Shown here piece after piece: positions 34,505 through 43,440 of a stretch of DNA of 64,000 nt (position 1 is its first letter; every line of letters begins with the position of its first letter). The translations under genes were made by a program, and so were the position numbers. Under the pieces are notes generated by a model that did no database searches, had not been told where the DNA came from, and was given only the letters and a program-made list of their open reading frames with translations. Source of the stretch: Pedobacter sp. UBA4863 (GTDB taxonomy: Bacteria > Bacteroidota > Bacteroidia > Sphingobacteriales > Sphingobacteriaceae); the NCBI RefSeq assembly GCF_002399615.1, contig NZ_DHDZ01000033.1:35895-99894 (forward strand), in the 5' to 3' direction.

Positions 34505-35644
34505 ATGGAGAGGCATATTGTGCATTGTGATCAGGATACGTTTTTTGTATCGGTGGAAAGGCTGGAAAATTCGGCACTTATTGGCAAACCTGTATTGGTC
34601 GGCGGCAGTTCCGACCGTGGCGTGGTGGCCGCCTGCAGCTATGAGGCCCGCAGGTTCGGGGTGCATAGCGCCATGCCCATGAGGCTGGCCCGCCAGCTCT
34701 GTCCCGAGGCCATACTGGTCAGGGGCGACCATGACCGCTACAGCTATTATTCCCGCCTGGTGACCGATATCATCACCCAATATGCCCCCGTGGTGGAAAA
34801 GGCAAGCATCGACGAACACTACCTCGACATCACGGGCATGGACAAGTACTTCGGCTGCTGGAAGTGGACACAGGAACTACGCCAGCGCATCATGCGCGAA
34901 ACTGGATTGCCCATCTCCTTCGGGCTGTCGGTCAATAAGACCGTTTCCAAGATCGCTACCGGGATCGCAAAGCCTTGCGGGGAGAAGCAGGTGGAAAGCG
35001 GGAACGAAAAGGGCTTCCTGGCACCGCTTTCCATCAGGAAGATACCCATGATCGGCGAAAAGACCTATATCCAGCTCCGCAACATGGGCATCGCACGTAT
35101 CGAGACCATCCAGCAGATGGAGGCCTCCATCATGGAACGGGTGCTCGGCCTGAACGGCATCACCATCTGGAAGAAGGCCAACGGGCTGGACGACTCGCCT
35201 GTAGTGCCGTATTCAGAGCGCAAGTCCATCAGCAAGGAAGAGACCTTTCAGAAGGATACCATCGACATGGAACTGCTCCGCAAGACCCTGGCGGGAATGG
35301 TAGATGCCCTGGCCTTCGACCTGCGCAAGGATGGCAAGCTCACCGGCTGCGTGACCCTCAAGATCCGCTACTCCAATTTTGAGACCTGCTCCAAACAGGA
35401 AAGGATATCCTTTACCAGTTCCGACCGTATGCTCATGCAAAAGGTCATGGCGCTTTTCGACAAGCTCTACAGCCGCCGTATGCTCATCCGCCTGATCGGG
35501 GTAAAGTTCAGTGACCTTATCACGGGCAACTACCAGATAGACCTTTTCAACGATGCGGGCCGTGACATCAACCTGTCCATGGCGATGGATGCCATCCGTA
35601 ACCGCTTTGGAACCGATGCCGTAAAAAGGGCCATAATCCTCTGA
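34505..35644 (+). CDS. dinB: Y-family translesion DNA polymerase (DinB/UmuC type)
   Basis: A 379-residue polymerase. The palm carries the three carboxylates of the family: Asp9 in HCDQDTFF and Asp103-Glu104 in SIDEHYLDIT, at almost the same positions as in E. coli Pol IV. The usual YEARRFGVHSAMP finger motif and a helix-hairpin-helix near IPMIGEKTYIQLRNMGI are present, followed by a little-finger domain to the end. The steric region and active site look intact. It is the first gene of an operon with dnaE (4 bp gap) and is divergent from a LexA-like repressor. It should perform error-prone bypass when derepressed. No clear C-terminal beta-clamp peptide is evident. Confidence 0.9.
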   Translation: MERHIVHCDQDTFFVSVERLENSALIGKPVLVGGSSDRGVVAACSYEARRFGVHSAMPMRLARQLCPEAILVRGDHDRYSYYSRLVTDIITQYAPVVEKASIDEHYLDITGMDKYFGCWKWTQELRQRIMRETGLPISFGLSVNKTVSKIATGIAKPCGEKQVESGNEKGFLAPLSIRKIPMIGEKTYIQLRNMGIARIETIQQMEASIMERVLGLNGITIWKKANGLDDSPVVPYSERKSISKEETFQKDTIDMELLRKTLAGMVDALAFDLRKDGKLTGCVTLKIRYSNFETCSKQERISFTSSDRMLMQKVMALFDKLYSRRMLIRLIGVKFSDLITGNYQIDLFNDAGRDINLSMAMDAIRNRFGTDAVKRAIIL

Positions 35645-35648
35645 TGCC

Positions 35649-38594
35649 ATGCTGCTGAATGTCCATAGCTATTACAGCCTACGGTACGGAACGATCAGTA
35701 TCGACCAGCTGACCACCTGCATGTTGCGGGGAGGCCATGATACCGCCGTACTGACCGACATCAACAACAGCACCGGCGTGCTTGAATTTGTGAAGGCCTG
35801 CCGCGACAAGGGATTGAACGGCCTTGCGGGAATGGAGTTCCGTAATGGTGACGAACTGCTCTATATCGCCATTGCCAGGAACACCAGGGGCTTTCGGGAG
35901 ATCAACGAACTGATGACCGCAGCAAACAGGGAGGCAAGGCCATTGCCCGCCAGCCCACCTGATTTCAGCCATGTCTTTGTTGTCTACCCCTTTGGGAGCA
36001 GGAAGGTTAGTGAGCTACGTGAATTTGAATATATCGGCATCAGGCCGGAGAACCTCACCAAAATCGCACTGGAGCCGAGAAAGAACTTTGAACGCTATGT
36101 GATCTGGCGGCCGGTGACCTTCGGCGGCCAGAAGGGCTACCAGTTGCACCGGCAGTTGCGCTCTATAGACCACAATATCCTGATCTCCCAACTGCACCCT
36201 TCACAGGTGGCCTCGGAACTGGAGACCTTCCCCTCAAGGGCAAAGCTGATGGAAAGTTACCGCGACTTTCCGGAGATCATCGGGGCTACCCGCAAATTGC
36301 TACAGGAATGCAGCTTTGATTTTGATTTTACGGAGGTAAAGAACAAAAAGACCTTTACCGGCACCCGCTATGATGACAGGATGCTACTGGAAAAATATAC
36401 CCTTGATGGGCTGAAGCTGCGCTATGGCCGCAGTGACCGTTTGGCCAGGGAACGGGCGATGAAGGAACTGGAGGTCATCGACAGCCTGAACTTCTCCTCC
36501 TACTTCCTGATCACCGATGACATCTGCCGCCATGCACGCTCGCGCAACTTCCACTACGTGGGCCGTGGCAGCGGGGCCAATAGCATCGTGGCCTACTGCC
36601 TGGGCATTACCGATGTCTGCCCCATCGAGCTTGACCTTTATTTCGAGCGCTTCCTCAATCCCAAGCGTAAGACACCACCTGATTTTGACGTGGACTTTAG
36701 CTGGAACGAAAGGGACGAGATGTACGATTATATCTTCCGCCGCTACCAGTCGGGCAATACCGCCCTGCTCGGGGCAATGAGCACCTTCCGCTCCCGTTCG
36801 ATCGTCCGTGAACTCGGCAAGGTCTACGGCCTGCCCAAATCGGAGATCGACCGGTTGGTCATGGAACCAGAGAACATGCTCAACAGGAACGAGGTGGTGG
36901 ACACCATCCTTTCGGTGTACAACCAGATGGCCGACTTCCCGAACCAGCGGACCATACATTCATCGGGCGTGATCATCTCAGAACTGCCCATCACCAGTTA
37001 CTGCGCACTGGACTACCCGCCCAAGGGCCTGCCCACGATGCAGTTCGACATGTACCTGGCCGAGGACATCGGCTTTGAAAAATTCGATATCCTTTCCCAA
37101 AGGGGCATCGGCCATATCAAGGACAGTGTGGAGATCATCAAAGAGAATACCGGAAAGGTCGTGGATGTACACCAGCCAAGAAAGTTCTTCAAGGACCCGA
37201 AGATTGCCGAGCAGCTACGCAGCTCCGATACCATCGGCTGCTTCTATATCGAATCGCCTGCCATGCGTCAGCTCATCGCCAAACTGGACTGTAAGGACTA
37301 CCTCACATTGGTGGCGGCAAGCTCCATCATCCGTCCCGGCGTGGCCTCTTCGGGGATGATGAAGGCCTACATCGAAAGGCACCACAACCCCGAAAAGGTG
37401 GACTATATCCATCCGGTATTCAGGGAACAGTTGGAGGAAACCTATGGCGTGATGGTCTATCAGGAGGACGTGATGAAGGTGGGCCACCACTTTGGCGGGC
37501 TTGACCTCGCTGATGCCGACGTACTGCGCAGGATGATGAGCGGCAAGAGCCGCAGCAAAAAGCACCTGGAGGAGATCGAGGACAAGTTCTTCTCGCACTG
37601 TAAAAAAATGGGCTATCCCGAAAGCATCAGCCGCGAGGTATGGCGGCAGATGGAAAGCTTCGCAGGCTATTCCTTTAACAAGGCGCATTCGGCCTCTTTT
37701 GCAGTGGAAAGCTACCAGAGCCTTTTTCTCAAGACCTACTATCCGCTGGAGTTTATGGTGGCCGTCATCAACAATTATGGAGGCTTCTACCAGCGCAAGG
37801 TCTATATCAACGAGGCCCAAAAGGCCGGGGGAAACATCCACCTGCCCTGCGTGAACCATAGCCGCTTCAATACCCGTATCATCGGCAGGGACATCTACCT
37901 CGGCTATGACAGCCTGCTGAACCTTGAAAAACAGTACGCGGAGTTCATACCGCAAGAACTGGAAATCGGCGGGGCTTTCCGGGATCTCAATGATTTTGTG
38001 CTTCGTACTCGTATCAGCCTGGAGCAATTGGTCATCCTGATCCGTTCGGGCGCCCTGCGCTTTACCGGAACGGGCAAGAAGGAACTTCTTTGGGAGGCAC
38101 ACCTGCTGCTCAGCGGGGTAAAGAGGACAAAGACCGACCCGGGCATGTTCGCCACCCCAAGCGAGGTAAAGAAGCCGAAGCTCCCCGCACTGGAAACATC
38201 GGTGCTGGAGGACATCTATGACGAACTGGAACTGATCAATTTCCCGGTAAGCGCTTCGCTGTTCGACCTGGCCAAATCGGATTACCGTGGTGATGCCTTT
38301 GCCAAAGACCTAAAGGAGATGGAAGGCAAAAAAGTGAGAATGGTCGGCGATTTCGTTTGCGATAAGCATGTGACCACCAAGAACGGCAAACAGATGAAGT
38401 TCGGCACCTTCTTCGATATACATGGGGACTTCTTCGATACCGTTCATTTCCCGCCATCACTGAAAGCCTTTCCACTACGGGGCAATGGCATCTACCTGGT
38501 ACAGGGCAAGGTAGTGCTTGATTTCGGCTATCCCGCCATCGAGGTGGAAAAGATCGGCAAGATGCCCGTGCATTCAGACCCCAGGAGTGTTTAA
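35649..38594 (+). CDS. DnaE-type DNA polymerase III alpha subunit (error-prone, DnaE2-like)
   Basis: A 981-residue C-family polymerase, shorter than replicative DnaE (about 1160). It has an N-terminal PHP domain (NVHSYYSLRYGTISIDQL at residues 4-21), then the palm with PDFDVDF (Asp345, 347 and 349) and a later FDMY Asp. The fingers carry GRGSGANSIVAYCLGI, a SFNKAHSASFAVESYQSLFL motif lies further on, and a C-terminal OB fold follows (about 895-975). The length and the pairing with a Y-family polymerase match the DnaE2 branch of damage-induced mutasomes. There is no ImuA gene here; the S24 repressor takes that position. The DNA is clearly richer in G+C than the genes on either side. Confidence 0.88.
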   Translation: MLLNVHSYYSLRYGTISIDQLTTCMLRGGHDTAVLTDINNSTGVLEFVKACRDKGLNGLAGMEFRNGDELLYIAIARNTRGFREINELMTAANREARPLPASPPDFSHVFVVYPFGSRKVSELREFEYIGIRPENLTKIALEPRKNFERYVIWRPVTFGGQKGYQLHRQLRSIDHNILISQLHPSQVASELETFPSRAKLMESYRDFPEIIGATRKLLQECSFDFDFTEVKNKKTFTGTRYDDRMLLEKYTLDGLKLRYGRSDRLARERAMKELEVIDSLNFSSYFLITDDICRHARSRNFHYVGRGSGANSIVAYCLGITDVCPIELDLYFERFLNPKRKTPPDFDVDFSWNERDEMYDYIFRRYQSGNTALLGAMSTFRSRSIVRELGKVYGLPKSEIDRLVMEPENMLNRNEVVDTILSVYNQMADFPNQRTIHSSGVIISELPITSYCALDYPPKGLPTMQFDMYLAEDIGFEKFDILSQRGIGHIKDSVEIIKENTGKVVDVHQPRKFFKDPKIAEQLRSSDTIGCFYIESPAMRQLIAKLDCKDYLTLVAASSIIRPGVASSGMMKAYIERHHNPEKVDYIHPVFREQLEETYGVMVYQEDVMKVGHHFGGLDLADADVLRRMMSGKSRSKKHLEEIEDKFFSHCKKMGYPESISREVWRQMESFAGYSFNKAHSASFAVESYQSLFLKTYYPLEFMVAVINNYGGFYQRKVYINEAQKAGGNIHLPCVNHSRFNTRIIGRDIYLGYDSLLNLEKQYAEFIPQELEIGGAFRDLNDFVLRTRISLEQLVILIRSGALRFTGTGKKELLWEAHLLLSGVKRTKTDPGMFATPSEVKKPKLPALETSVLEDIYDELELINFPVSASLFDLAKSDYRGDAFAKDLKEMEGKKVRMVGDFVCDKHVTTKNGKQMKFGTFFDIHGDFFDTVHFPPSLKAFPLRGNGIYLVQGKVVLDFGYPAIEVEKIGKMPVHSDPRSV

Positions 38595-38653
38595 CGGTGA
38601 AACATTATACCTTAGCGCCTGTTATTTAAGGGGATAATAAGTAAATTCATGGT

Positions 38654-38887
38654 ATGGAAATGATCACGATAGAAATCAATGGCACCAACAGGGACATCTA
38701 TTTTGAAGAGGCCCAAAACGAGCTACTGGGAGAAATGATTTATCTGTTTAAATGGACGGGCGATAAGACCTTCCTGATGTCATACGACTTTGAACGGGAC
38801 AGGCTCGTTGTGCAGGGACCTGCCCCCTATGAAGCAATGGAATTTCAGGAACTGATATCCCAAAAAGTGGAACACTATTTCCTTTAA
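38654..38887 (+). CDS. small hypothetical protein of the damage cassette (1 of 3)
   Basis: A 77-residue soluble protein (MEMITIEINGTNRDIYFEEA...) made of four or five short strands and a C-terminal helix. It starts 60 bp after dnaE on the same strand and is probably co-transcribed. Its plan (N-terminal strand pair, central strands with a Pro-containing loop, terminal amphipathic helix) and size match the proteins at 42663 and 43016, which lie on the other side of the Septu-like insertion. It contacts nothing known; a small accessory of the polymerases is possible. Confidence 0.6.
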   Translation: MEMITIEINGTNRDIYFEEAQNELLGEMIYLFKWTGDKTFLMSYDFERDRLVVQGPAPYEAMEFQELISQKVEHYFL

Positions 38888-38893
38888 ATCTTA

Positions 38894-39946
38894 TTAAACC
38901 TTTATACCAAACTCCTCTGCAATGTCGGCAGTAAGCTTAGAAAGGATACGCTTATGAAAATTTGCTGGCTGAAGGTAATTACCAAACAGGTTTTCTTTGA
39001 TTTCAAGTTTCGATTTAAATATATGCTTACCACTTTTTTCCACCAATCCACTAAGTAAACCCTCTATTGCAGAGTTATTATAGACATATGCCATGGTAAG
39101 AACGTCGCCCGCAATATCCTTGTGAAACTTATATCGGTCTTCTATCGCAAAGGCTTCTTTGCTTATTGTTGCACGCTTCTTTTCCCTGCTATTAGCACCA
39201 GGGACAGGTCGCAGTTTCAGGTTAAAGTCTTTAGAACTGACTAGAAAATCTACCGCAGTAATATTGGTCCTAAACTTAAACAATCCTTCAATACTATCCA
39301 CAAATGGATGCAGATGTGAGGTCACCGAAAATTTCTGGCTCCCCTTTATCCCTCCCGAGTTGCATGTAGCACAGGATGGGATAAGGTTATAAAAGGACAA
39401 CGCTAAATAAGGGTATAGAGATTTATTCAGAAAATGATCGAACTGGGGCCGCGCCTTTCCGCGGATCGTCTTGATAGTGTATGTAAATTGAGCATTACAA
39501 TACGGGCAGGTGTTTATCGACAGGCGCTTGGCATGACGATATGCCAAAGCACCATTTTTTCCAGCAACAAAGGAATTGTGATCCGTATCATAGTTGAAAA
39601 CTTTTTTCAGTTCTAATTTAAGAAACCTGATAGCATACTTCTCTTGCTCCTTCAAATTCAACGGCCTTCCTGATTTATGATTAGGAAAAGGGAAATATCC
39701 AATCATTTGAATAACGCCAGAGGAAAAGTGTCCATCCGCCACCTTGGACAACCCTTCCAAATCCTTGGGCCTTCCACTTATTAGAACATCGAAGTTTCCC
39801 GATAGATAATCCATCAATGATTTCAAGGGATCACCTGTAGGCCAAGAGGAAAGCCGCCTACGAAGCTTAAACTCCTTATCAATTTCTTGTCGGAATTTTA
39901 TTGCCATCCTATCCAGATCGGCTAAACTATGCCTACAGCCTATCAT
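38894..39946 (-). CDS. ptuB: HNH endonuclease of a Septu-like defence pair (PtuB)
   Basis: A 350-residue protein with an HNH nuclease core at about residues 145-202. Metal-binding Cys pairs are in TCPYCNAQF (Cys147, Cys150) and SCATCNSGG (Cys192, Cys195). Between them lie the catalytic Asp-His in FDHFLN (170-171) and Asn187. The surrounding 100-residue N-terminal and 150-residue C-terminal regions are helical. It lies one base after the ATPase gene on the same strand. An ABC-type ATPase plus HNH protein is the composition of Septu, where PtuA filters and PtuB cuts DNA or RNA. No reverse transcriptase is nearby, so it is not a retron-Eco7-type variant. Confidence 0.75.
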   Translation of the reverse strand: MIGCRHSLADLDRMAIKFRQEIDKEFKLRRRLSSWPTGDPLKSLMDYLSGNFDVLISGRPKDLEGLSKVADGHFSSGVIQMIGYFPFPNHKSGRPLNLKEQEKYAIRFLKLELKKVFNYDTDHNSFVAGKNGALAYRHAKRLSINTCPYCNAQFTYTIKTIRGKARPQFDHFLNKSLYPYLALSFYNLIPSCATCNSGGIKGSQKFSVTSHLHPFVDSIEGLFKFRTNITAVDFLVSSKDFNLKLRPVPGANSREKKRATISKEAFAIEDRYKFHKDIAGDVLTMAYVYNNSAIEGLLSGLVEKSGKHIFKSKLEIKENLFGNYLQPANFHKRILSKLTADIAEEFGIKV

Positions 39947-39947
39947 C

Positions 39948-41801
39948 TTATTGGTCTTTATTATTCTTCATTTCCTTAATCTCCTTAATGCGCTCCTCAA
40001 GCCTTTCCAATTCTTCATCAAGGCTAAATTTTTCGTTCCACATACTCTGAAGCTTATGCCTGATCAAAGGCTCCCCAATAATATCGATTACATCCTTGTA
40101 GCCTTGATTAACCGATATTTCATTGGGATTGTTCAGATATGCGATAATCTTATTGATCCGTTTCTTGGCATACTCACCCATCAAAATCCCATCGAGATAG
40201 AAAGAATCAGAATAAAGTGTGTGGATATTGGCACCAAAAGTTTGCGCCCTGTCATTTTCTTTAGAATGATAAACAGAGGCATTCCCATCCGTTTTTTCTA
40301 AAAACAACACATTTGTCTTTGGAAGATCAGAAGAAAGGAATGGAGTATTAGCAGTAAAAATCAACTGTAGGCGATGTCCACCGAATACCCTCTTTAGAAA
40401 ATTAAGAGTAGTATCAAAAAACTGTCGTTGCCATTCTGGATGGAAACCAGCATCCCCCTCGTCAATCAATATAACCAGATCTTTTTTTAAGGTATAGTGA
40501 GAATGATTCCTAACATGATGGAACCTGGCCATTAGGGAAAGATAGGACTGTTCACCACTGCTCAAACCACGCCAATCGAAATCCAGGAATGAATCAATTC
40601 CCTTTACTTCGTAGTAGTACGACTTGAACTTCATAAAATTCTCGTAAGCCTTTTCAGAAATCTGAAGAAGCATATACCTGGAATTATCTCTATTTAATTT
40701 GATGGCGCCTGAATTAATTAAATTTTCGATAAATGAATAAAACACTTCGATAGCTTGCACCAAATCCTTGAACCTTTTAACATCTACTATATGATTATTG
40801 TATTCAAATCCCATTTCACTGACATTACGAAAGAACCTAAATACAAAATCTTTAAGAGTATCTTGCTCCACTGGCTGTGGGAGCATACTTAATATCTTAG
40901 GCGATGCATATTTACGCTGGTCAATTAGAAAATTAATTAGGCAAGCAAGCAAAAGATTGTTTAGCACTACCTGCTTCTGGCCACCACGTTCTACCAACCC
41001 CACTACTTTTGAAAATAAAGCCTTAACGTCATCTTGCTCTTTGTGCTCATTAAAGTAGGATAGGTCATCAAGGTTAATTTCAATCACCAATTCTTCCGGA
41101 TGATCGAAAGGTAACTTCTGTTTTAGATTATCCTCTAGAAACTGAACAGCCATTGCGATCTCGCTGATACGTAAGTTTTGGAGGTCGGAATTTTTCCTGA
41201 GCAAAGAGAATTTTATCCCCTCTGTAGTATTATCCTGAAGGATTCTATTACGTTCGTTAACCAAAAGGGCAGAAGTTGAAATATTTATCAGTCCATGCCA
41301 ATTGGTAACATCTTCCTTATAATTTAGAAAATAGGAATAGAAGATAAAATCCGCATCAGACACCTTACCATCAAACTCTAAAGGCCTATCATCATAATTC
41401 AATCTGTCAAATAATTTTGTCTCATCCTTCAAGGACAACACATAATGACTTGGAATGTATAAGTGAAAAACATCTTTCTGGCCATCAAGCAGGGAGTAAG
41501 CTATTATATCTTCCCCCATACGAGCCTCTAATCCTTTGGGAAGAAATGATTTCAGGTATTCCAGGATCGTAGACTTACCTGCACCATTCTTGCCAATGAT
41601 TGCCGTAACATTTTTTATGTTCGGATCTTCAAAAAAGTTTGGAATATAATCAGGGTTAAACTTAATAACTAACTGCCTAGGCACACCTATTCCATCAACA
41701 ATAGGTATTTCTTCCATTTCAAAGATAAAACGGGAGGAAAGGTTAATTCCTGCATTCTCCAGGGATTTATATTTCTTTATCCAGAGATAGTGTATTTCCA
41801 T
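39948..41801 (-). CDS. ptuA: ABC-type ATPase of a Septu-like defence pair (PtuA)
   Basis: A 617-residue ATPase of the SMC/RecF-like group. Walker A is IIGKNGAGKST (residues 69-79), the ABC signature is LSSGEQSYLSLMARF, Walker B is LVILIDEGDAGFHPEW, and the last His-loop-like segment is LIFTANTPFL. Between Walker A and the signature lies a helical insertion of about 330 residues. The C-terminal 40 residues form a charged helix. The gene has its own promoter region after the SRAP gene (55 bp gap) and is followed by the HNH gene with a 1-bp gap. The codon composition is AT-richer than the cassette around it, consistent with later insertion. A general AAA-HNH pair outside Septu cannot be excluded. 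Confidence 0.75.
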   Translation of the reverse strand: MEIHYLWIKKYKSLENAGINLSSRFIFEMEEIPIVDGIGVPRQLVIKFNPDYIPNFFEDPNIKNVTAIIGKNGAGKSTILEYLKSFLPKGLEARMGEDIIAYSLLDGQKDVFHLYIPSHYVLSLKDETKLFDRLNYDDRPLEFDGKVSDADFIFYSYFLNYKEDVTNWHGLINISTSALLVNERNRILQDNTTEGIKFSLLRKNSDLQNLRISEIAMAVQFLEDNLKQKLPFDHPEELVIEINLDDLSYFNEHKEQDDVKALFSKVVGLVERGGQKQVVLNNLLLACLINFLIDQRKYASPKILSMLPQPVEQDTLKDFVFRFFRNVSEMGFEYNNHIVDVKRFKDLVQAIEVFYSFIENLINSGAIKLNRDNSRYMLLQISEKAYENFMKFKSYYYEVKGIDSFLDFDWRGLSSGEQSYLSLMARFHHVRNHSHYTLKKDLVILIDEGDAGFHPEWQRQFFDTTLNFLKRVFGGHRLQLIFTANTPFLSSDLPKTNVLFLEKTDGNASVYHSKENDRAQTFGANIHTLYSDSFYLDGILMGEYAKKRINKIIAYLNNPNEISVNQGYKDVIDIIGEPLIRHKLQSMWNEKFSLDEELERLEERIKEIKEMKNNKDQ

Positions 41802-41855
41802 AGTTATAAAAGAGTAAAAGGGCGCTAAATTTGTTGTTTATACTATTCTATTAAG

Positions 41856-42662
41856 CTAAAGACTCAACTCAATTGCAGGTAGGTCCTCATACGTATATGG
41901 CTCGGCAGGTTCTAACTTCTCCCTGAAATCCTTTGCGATAGAACAGGCTTCCATTTCCTTTGCAGGAAACTTTGTCTTTCCTATCTCGGTGATACGTTCT
42001 TCACTCAGGTCACCGAACATCCACTCATAGGCCAGTTCCTCGTTTAGTATTGTCGGCATGCGTTTTTTGCTATTATGAACTTCCGTCATAAGTTCGTTGG
42101 CCTCCGTAGTCACTACCGAAACGGTCTTGACGATCTCGCCCGTATCCTGATCGGTCCACTCCTGCCAGATACCGGCCATATAGAAATAGTCCTGCCCCTT
42201 GACAGAAATGTAGTAAGGATATTTTACCGCCGTCTTGGTCGGAAGGCCTGTCCTTTTGTTAGGCGGAAATACATGTCGCCATTCAAAAAAACCTGTCGAT
42301 AAAACCAAGCAGCGCCTTTTAAGGGCGGCCTCACGGTACATTTTCCTTGGCAGCAACATTTCTTCCGCTGTCGCATTGAGCGTAATGTACTGCACCCACT
42401 TTCCTTGATTGTCCTTAAATCCCTCACGGTATTTTTTAACCTCTTCCCGATTCTTCCAATACGGCGGGATAAAGCCCCATTCCATCTGTACGATATCAAA
42501 ATCCTCTACCCCATACTTTCGTTGCAGTACGGCATTCAGGCCATAGTCAAAGCCAACCTGTAGGTCACGGCTCAAAAAATCATAGTTAAGTATGGCCTTC
42601 TCTAGCTGCTTCAGCCTGATATACTCTGACCTGGTTACCTTTTGCCGGTTATAATAGCACAT
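41856..42662 (-). CDS. SRAP-family protein (YedK/HMCES type, abasic-site shielding)
   Basis: A 268-residue SOS-response-associated peptidase-like protein. The catalytic Cys2 directly follows the initiator Met (MCYYNRQK). The GFFEWRH motif carries the conserved Glu, and the second active-site region is VHNSKKRMPTIL, with two more residues between His and RMP than in YedK. These proteins form a stable thiazolidine link to abasic sites in single-stranded DNA. The link to SOS genes is known for the family and fits the nearby LexA-like/polymerase cassette. The start overlaps no other gene; the small gene at 42663 ends exactly one base before its first base in the transcription direction. Confidence 0.9.
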   Translation of the reverse strand: MCYYNRQKVTRSEYIRLKQLEKAILNYDFLSRDLQVGFDYGLNAVLQRKYGVEDFDIVQMEWGFIPPYWKNREEVKKYREGFKDNQGKWVQYITLNATAEEMLLPRKMYREAALKRRCLVLSTGFFEWRHVFPPNKRTGLPTKTAVKYPYYISVKGQDYFYMAGIWQEWTDQDTGEIVKTVSVVTTEANELMTEVHNSKKRMPTILNEELAYEWMFGDLSEERITEIGKTKFPAKEMEACSIAKDFREKLEPAEPYTYEDLPAIELSL

Positions 42663-42896
42663 CTATTTTCTCCTTTTGATTTCCTTTGCAATAAGCTCGC
42701 CGATCTCCTCGGCCTCCTGTTGGCGTCCTTCAGGAATACTCGTCCAGAAGGTTTGGTTTCCTGGAGCTGTCGTTCGGGTGACGATCAAAGCAGGCTTTCC
42801 GTTGCCGAACAGCACGCGAAATATCCTGTCATTGCCCACCATGTGCTCGGCTACATTCAACACAAGGTCATTATACCTGATCTCAAATTCTTCCAT
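42663..42896 (-). CDS. small hypothetical protein of the damage cassette (2 of 3)
   Basis: A 77-residue protein (MEEFEIRYNDLVLNVAEHMV...) located directly before the SRAP gene on the same strand, without a gap, so it is the first gene of that operon. It has short strands, a Thr/Pro-rich middle loop and a C-terminal basic helix ending KEIKRRK. Similar size and layout to the proteins at 38654 and 43016 suggest a shared fold. The function is unknown. The promoter lies in a 119-bp divergent gap that holds an inverted repeat. Confidence 0.6.
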   Translation of the reverse strand: MEEFEIRYNDLVLNVAEHMVGNDRIFRVLFGNGKPALIVTRTTAPGNQTFWTSIPEGRQQEAEEIGELIAKEIKRRK

Positions 42897-42940
42897 TCAT
42901 TCATTGATAACATCTATCCAAATATCGCAAATCCAAAATA

Positions 42941-42965
42941 CATTTCGATGCGACATCCCGAAATG
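42941..42965. promoter_or_regulatory. inverted repeat in the divergent gap before the SRAP operon
   Basis: Arms CATTTCG (42941-42947) and CGAAATG (42959-42965) around an 11-bp spacer that holds a second, offset dyad (GATG and CATC). It lies between the small genes starting at 42896 (minus) and 43016 (plus). It is a possible operator for the divergent pair, and is different from the TTTGTTGC dyad at 34459. Confidence 0.4.
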
Positions 42966-43015
42966 AAAAATTGAAAATATTTAAATGCTCCTTAGCCAAT
43001 TGGTACATTTGAGGC

Positions 43016-43270
43016 ATGAAGACTCAATTTGAACTGGTAATTGACGGCAGGCTATTTAGGATGATCAATATGAACGTTCAGAAGATTCAGTTGCTACAGG
43101 TATTCACCGAGGTCGGCGGCAAGCAGCAACGCTTCCATATACATAGCGACAATGGCAAGGACCTTATTTTTGCTATGCCCGAATTTGTGCCCGCTGACAT
43201 ACTTTCCTATGAAAGGCAGCTTTCCGAGGGCATCAATGAATTTTACAGCTCCCCCGAAGGACAATCCTAA
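43016..43270 (+). CDS. small hypothetical protein of the damage cassette (3 of 3)
   Basis: An 84-residue protein (MKTQFELVIDGRLFRMINMN...) divergent from the small gene at 42896. It begins with a beta hairpin, has a central FHIHSDNGKDLIF strand and ends in a helix (LSYERQLSEGINEFYSS). It is comparable in length and secondary-structure pattern to the proteins at 38654 and 42663. No domain is recognised. It is followed by a 348-bp gap. Confidence 0.55.
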   Translation: MKTQFELVIDGRLFRMINMNVQKIQLLQVFTEVGGKQQRFHIHSDNGKDLIFAMPEFVPADILSYERQLSEGINEFYSSPEGQS

Positions 43271-43296
43271 TGGAGCGATTAGCTTAGATCAAAAAA

Positions 43297-43440
43297 TTAG
43301 TCCTTTCTATCAAAGCGAAAATCAAGATACGCAAGTAAATAGATAAGATCCATCTCAAGCATACAAATTGATTCAAACGCGTTTAGTCCTGTTAAAAGCG
43401 AAGCATTGTATTCCGTTGCCAGAGCCGATAACTTTTCAAT
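43297..43440 (-). pseudogene. short coding-like remnant in the 348-bp gap 43271-43618
   Basis: The minus strand reads IEKLSALATEYNASLLTGLN followed by AFESICMLEMDLIYLLAYLD and FRFDRKD, then TAA at 43297. It has no start codon except an internal ATG, and a TGA lies just upstream. It looks like the 3-prime end of an older gene. The remainder of the gap is AT-rich with no clear gene, RNA or terminator. Confidence 0.3.

Noticed and set aside
36384..36959. Long minus-strand ORFs opposite dnaE (also 37215-38102)
   Set aside because: They are antisense shadows caused by the G+C-rich codon use of dnaE. The dnaE frame has all polymerase motifs.
38894..41801. A retron with PtuAB-type effectors
   Set aside because: No reverse transcriptase or msr/msd-like inverted repeat is seen next to the ATPase/HNH pair.
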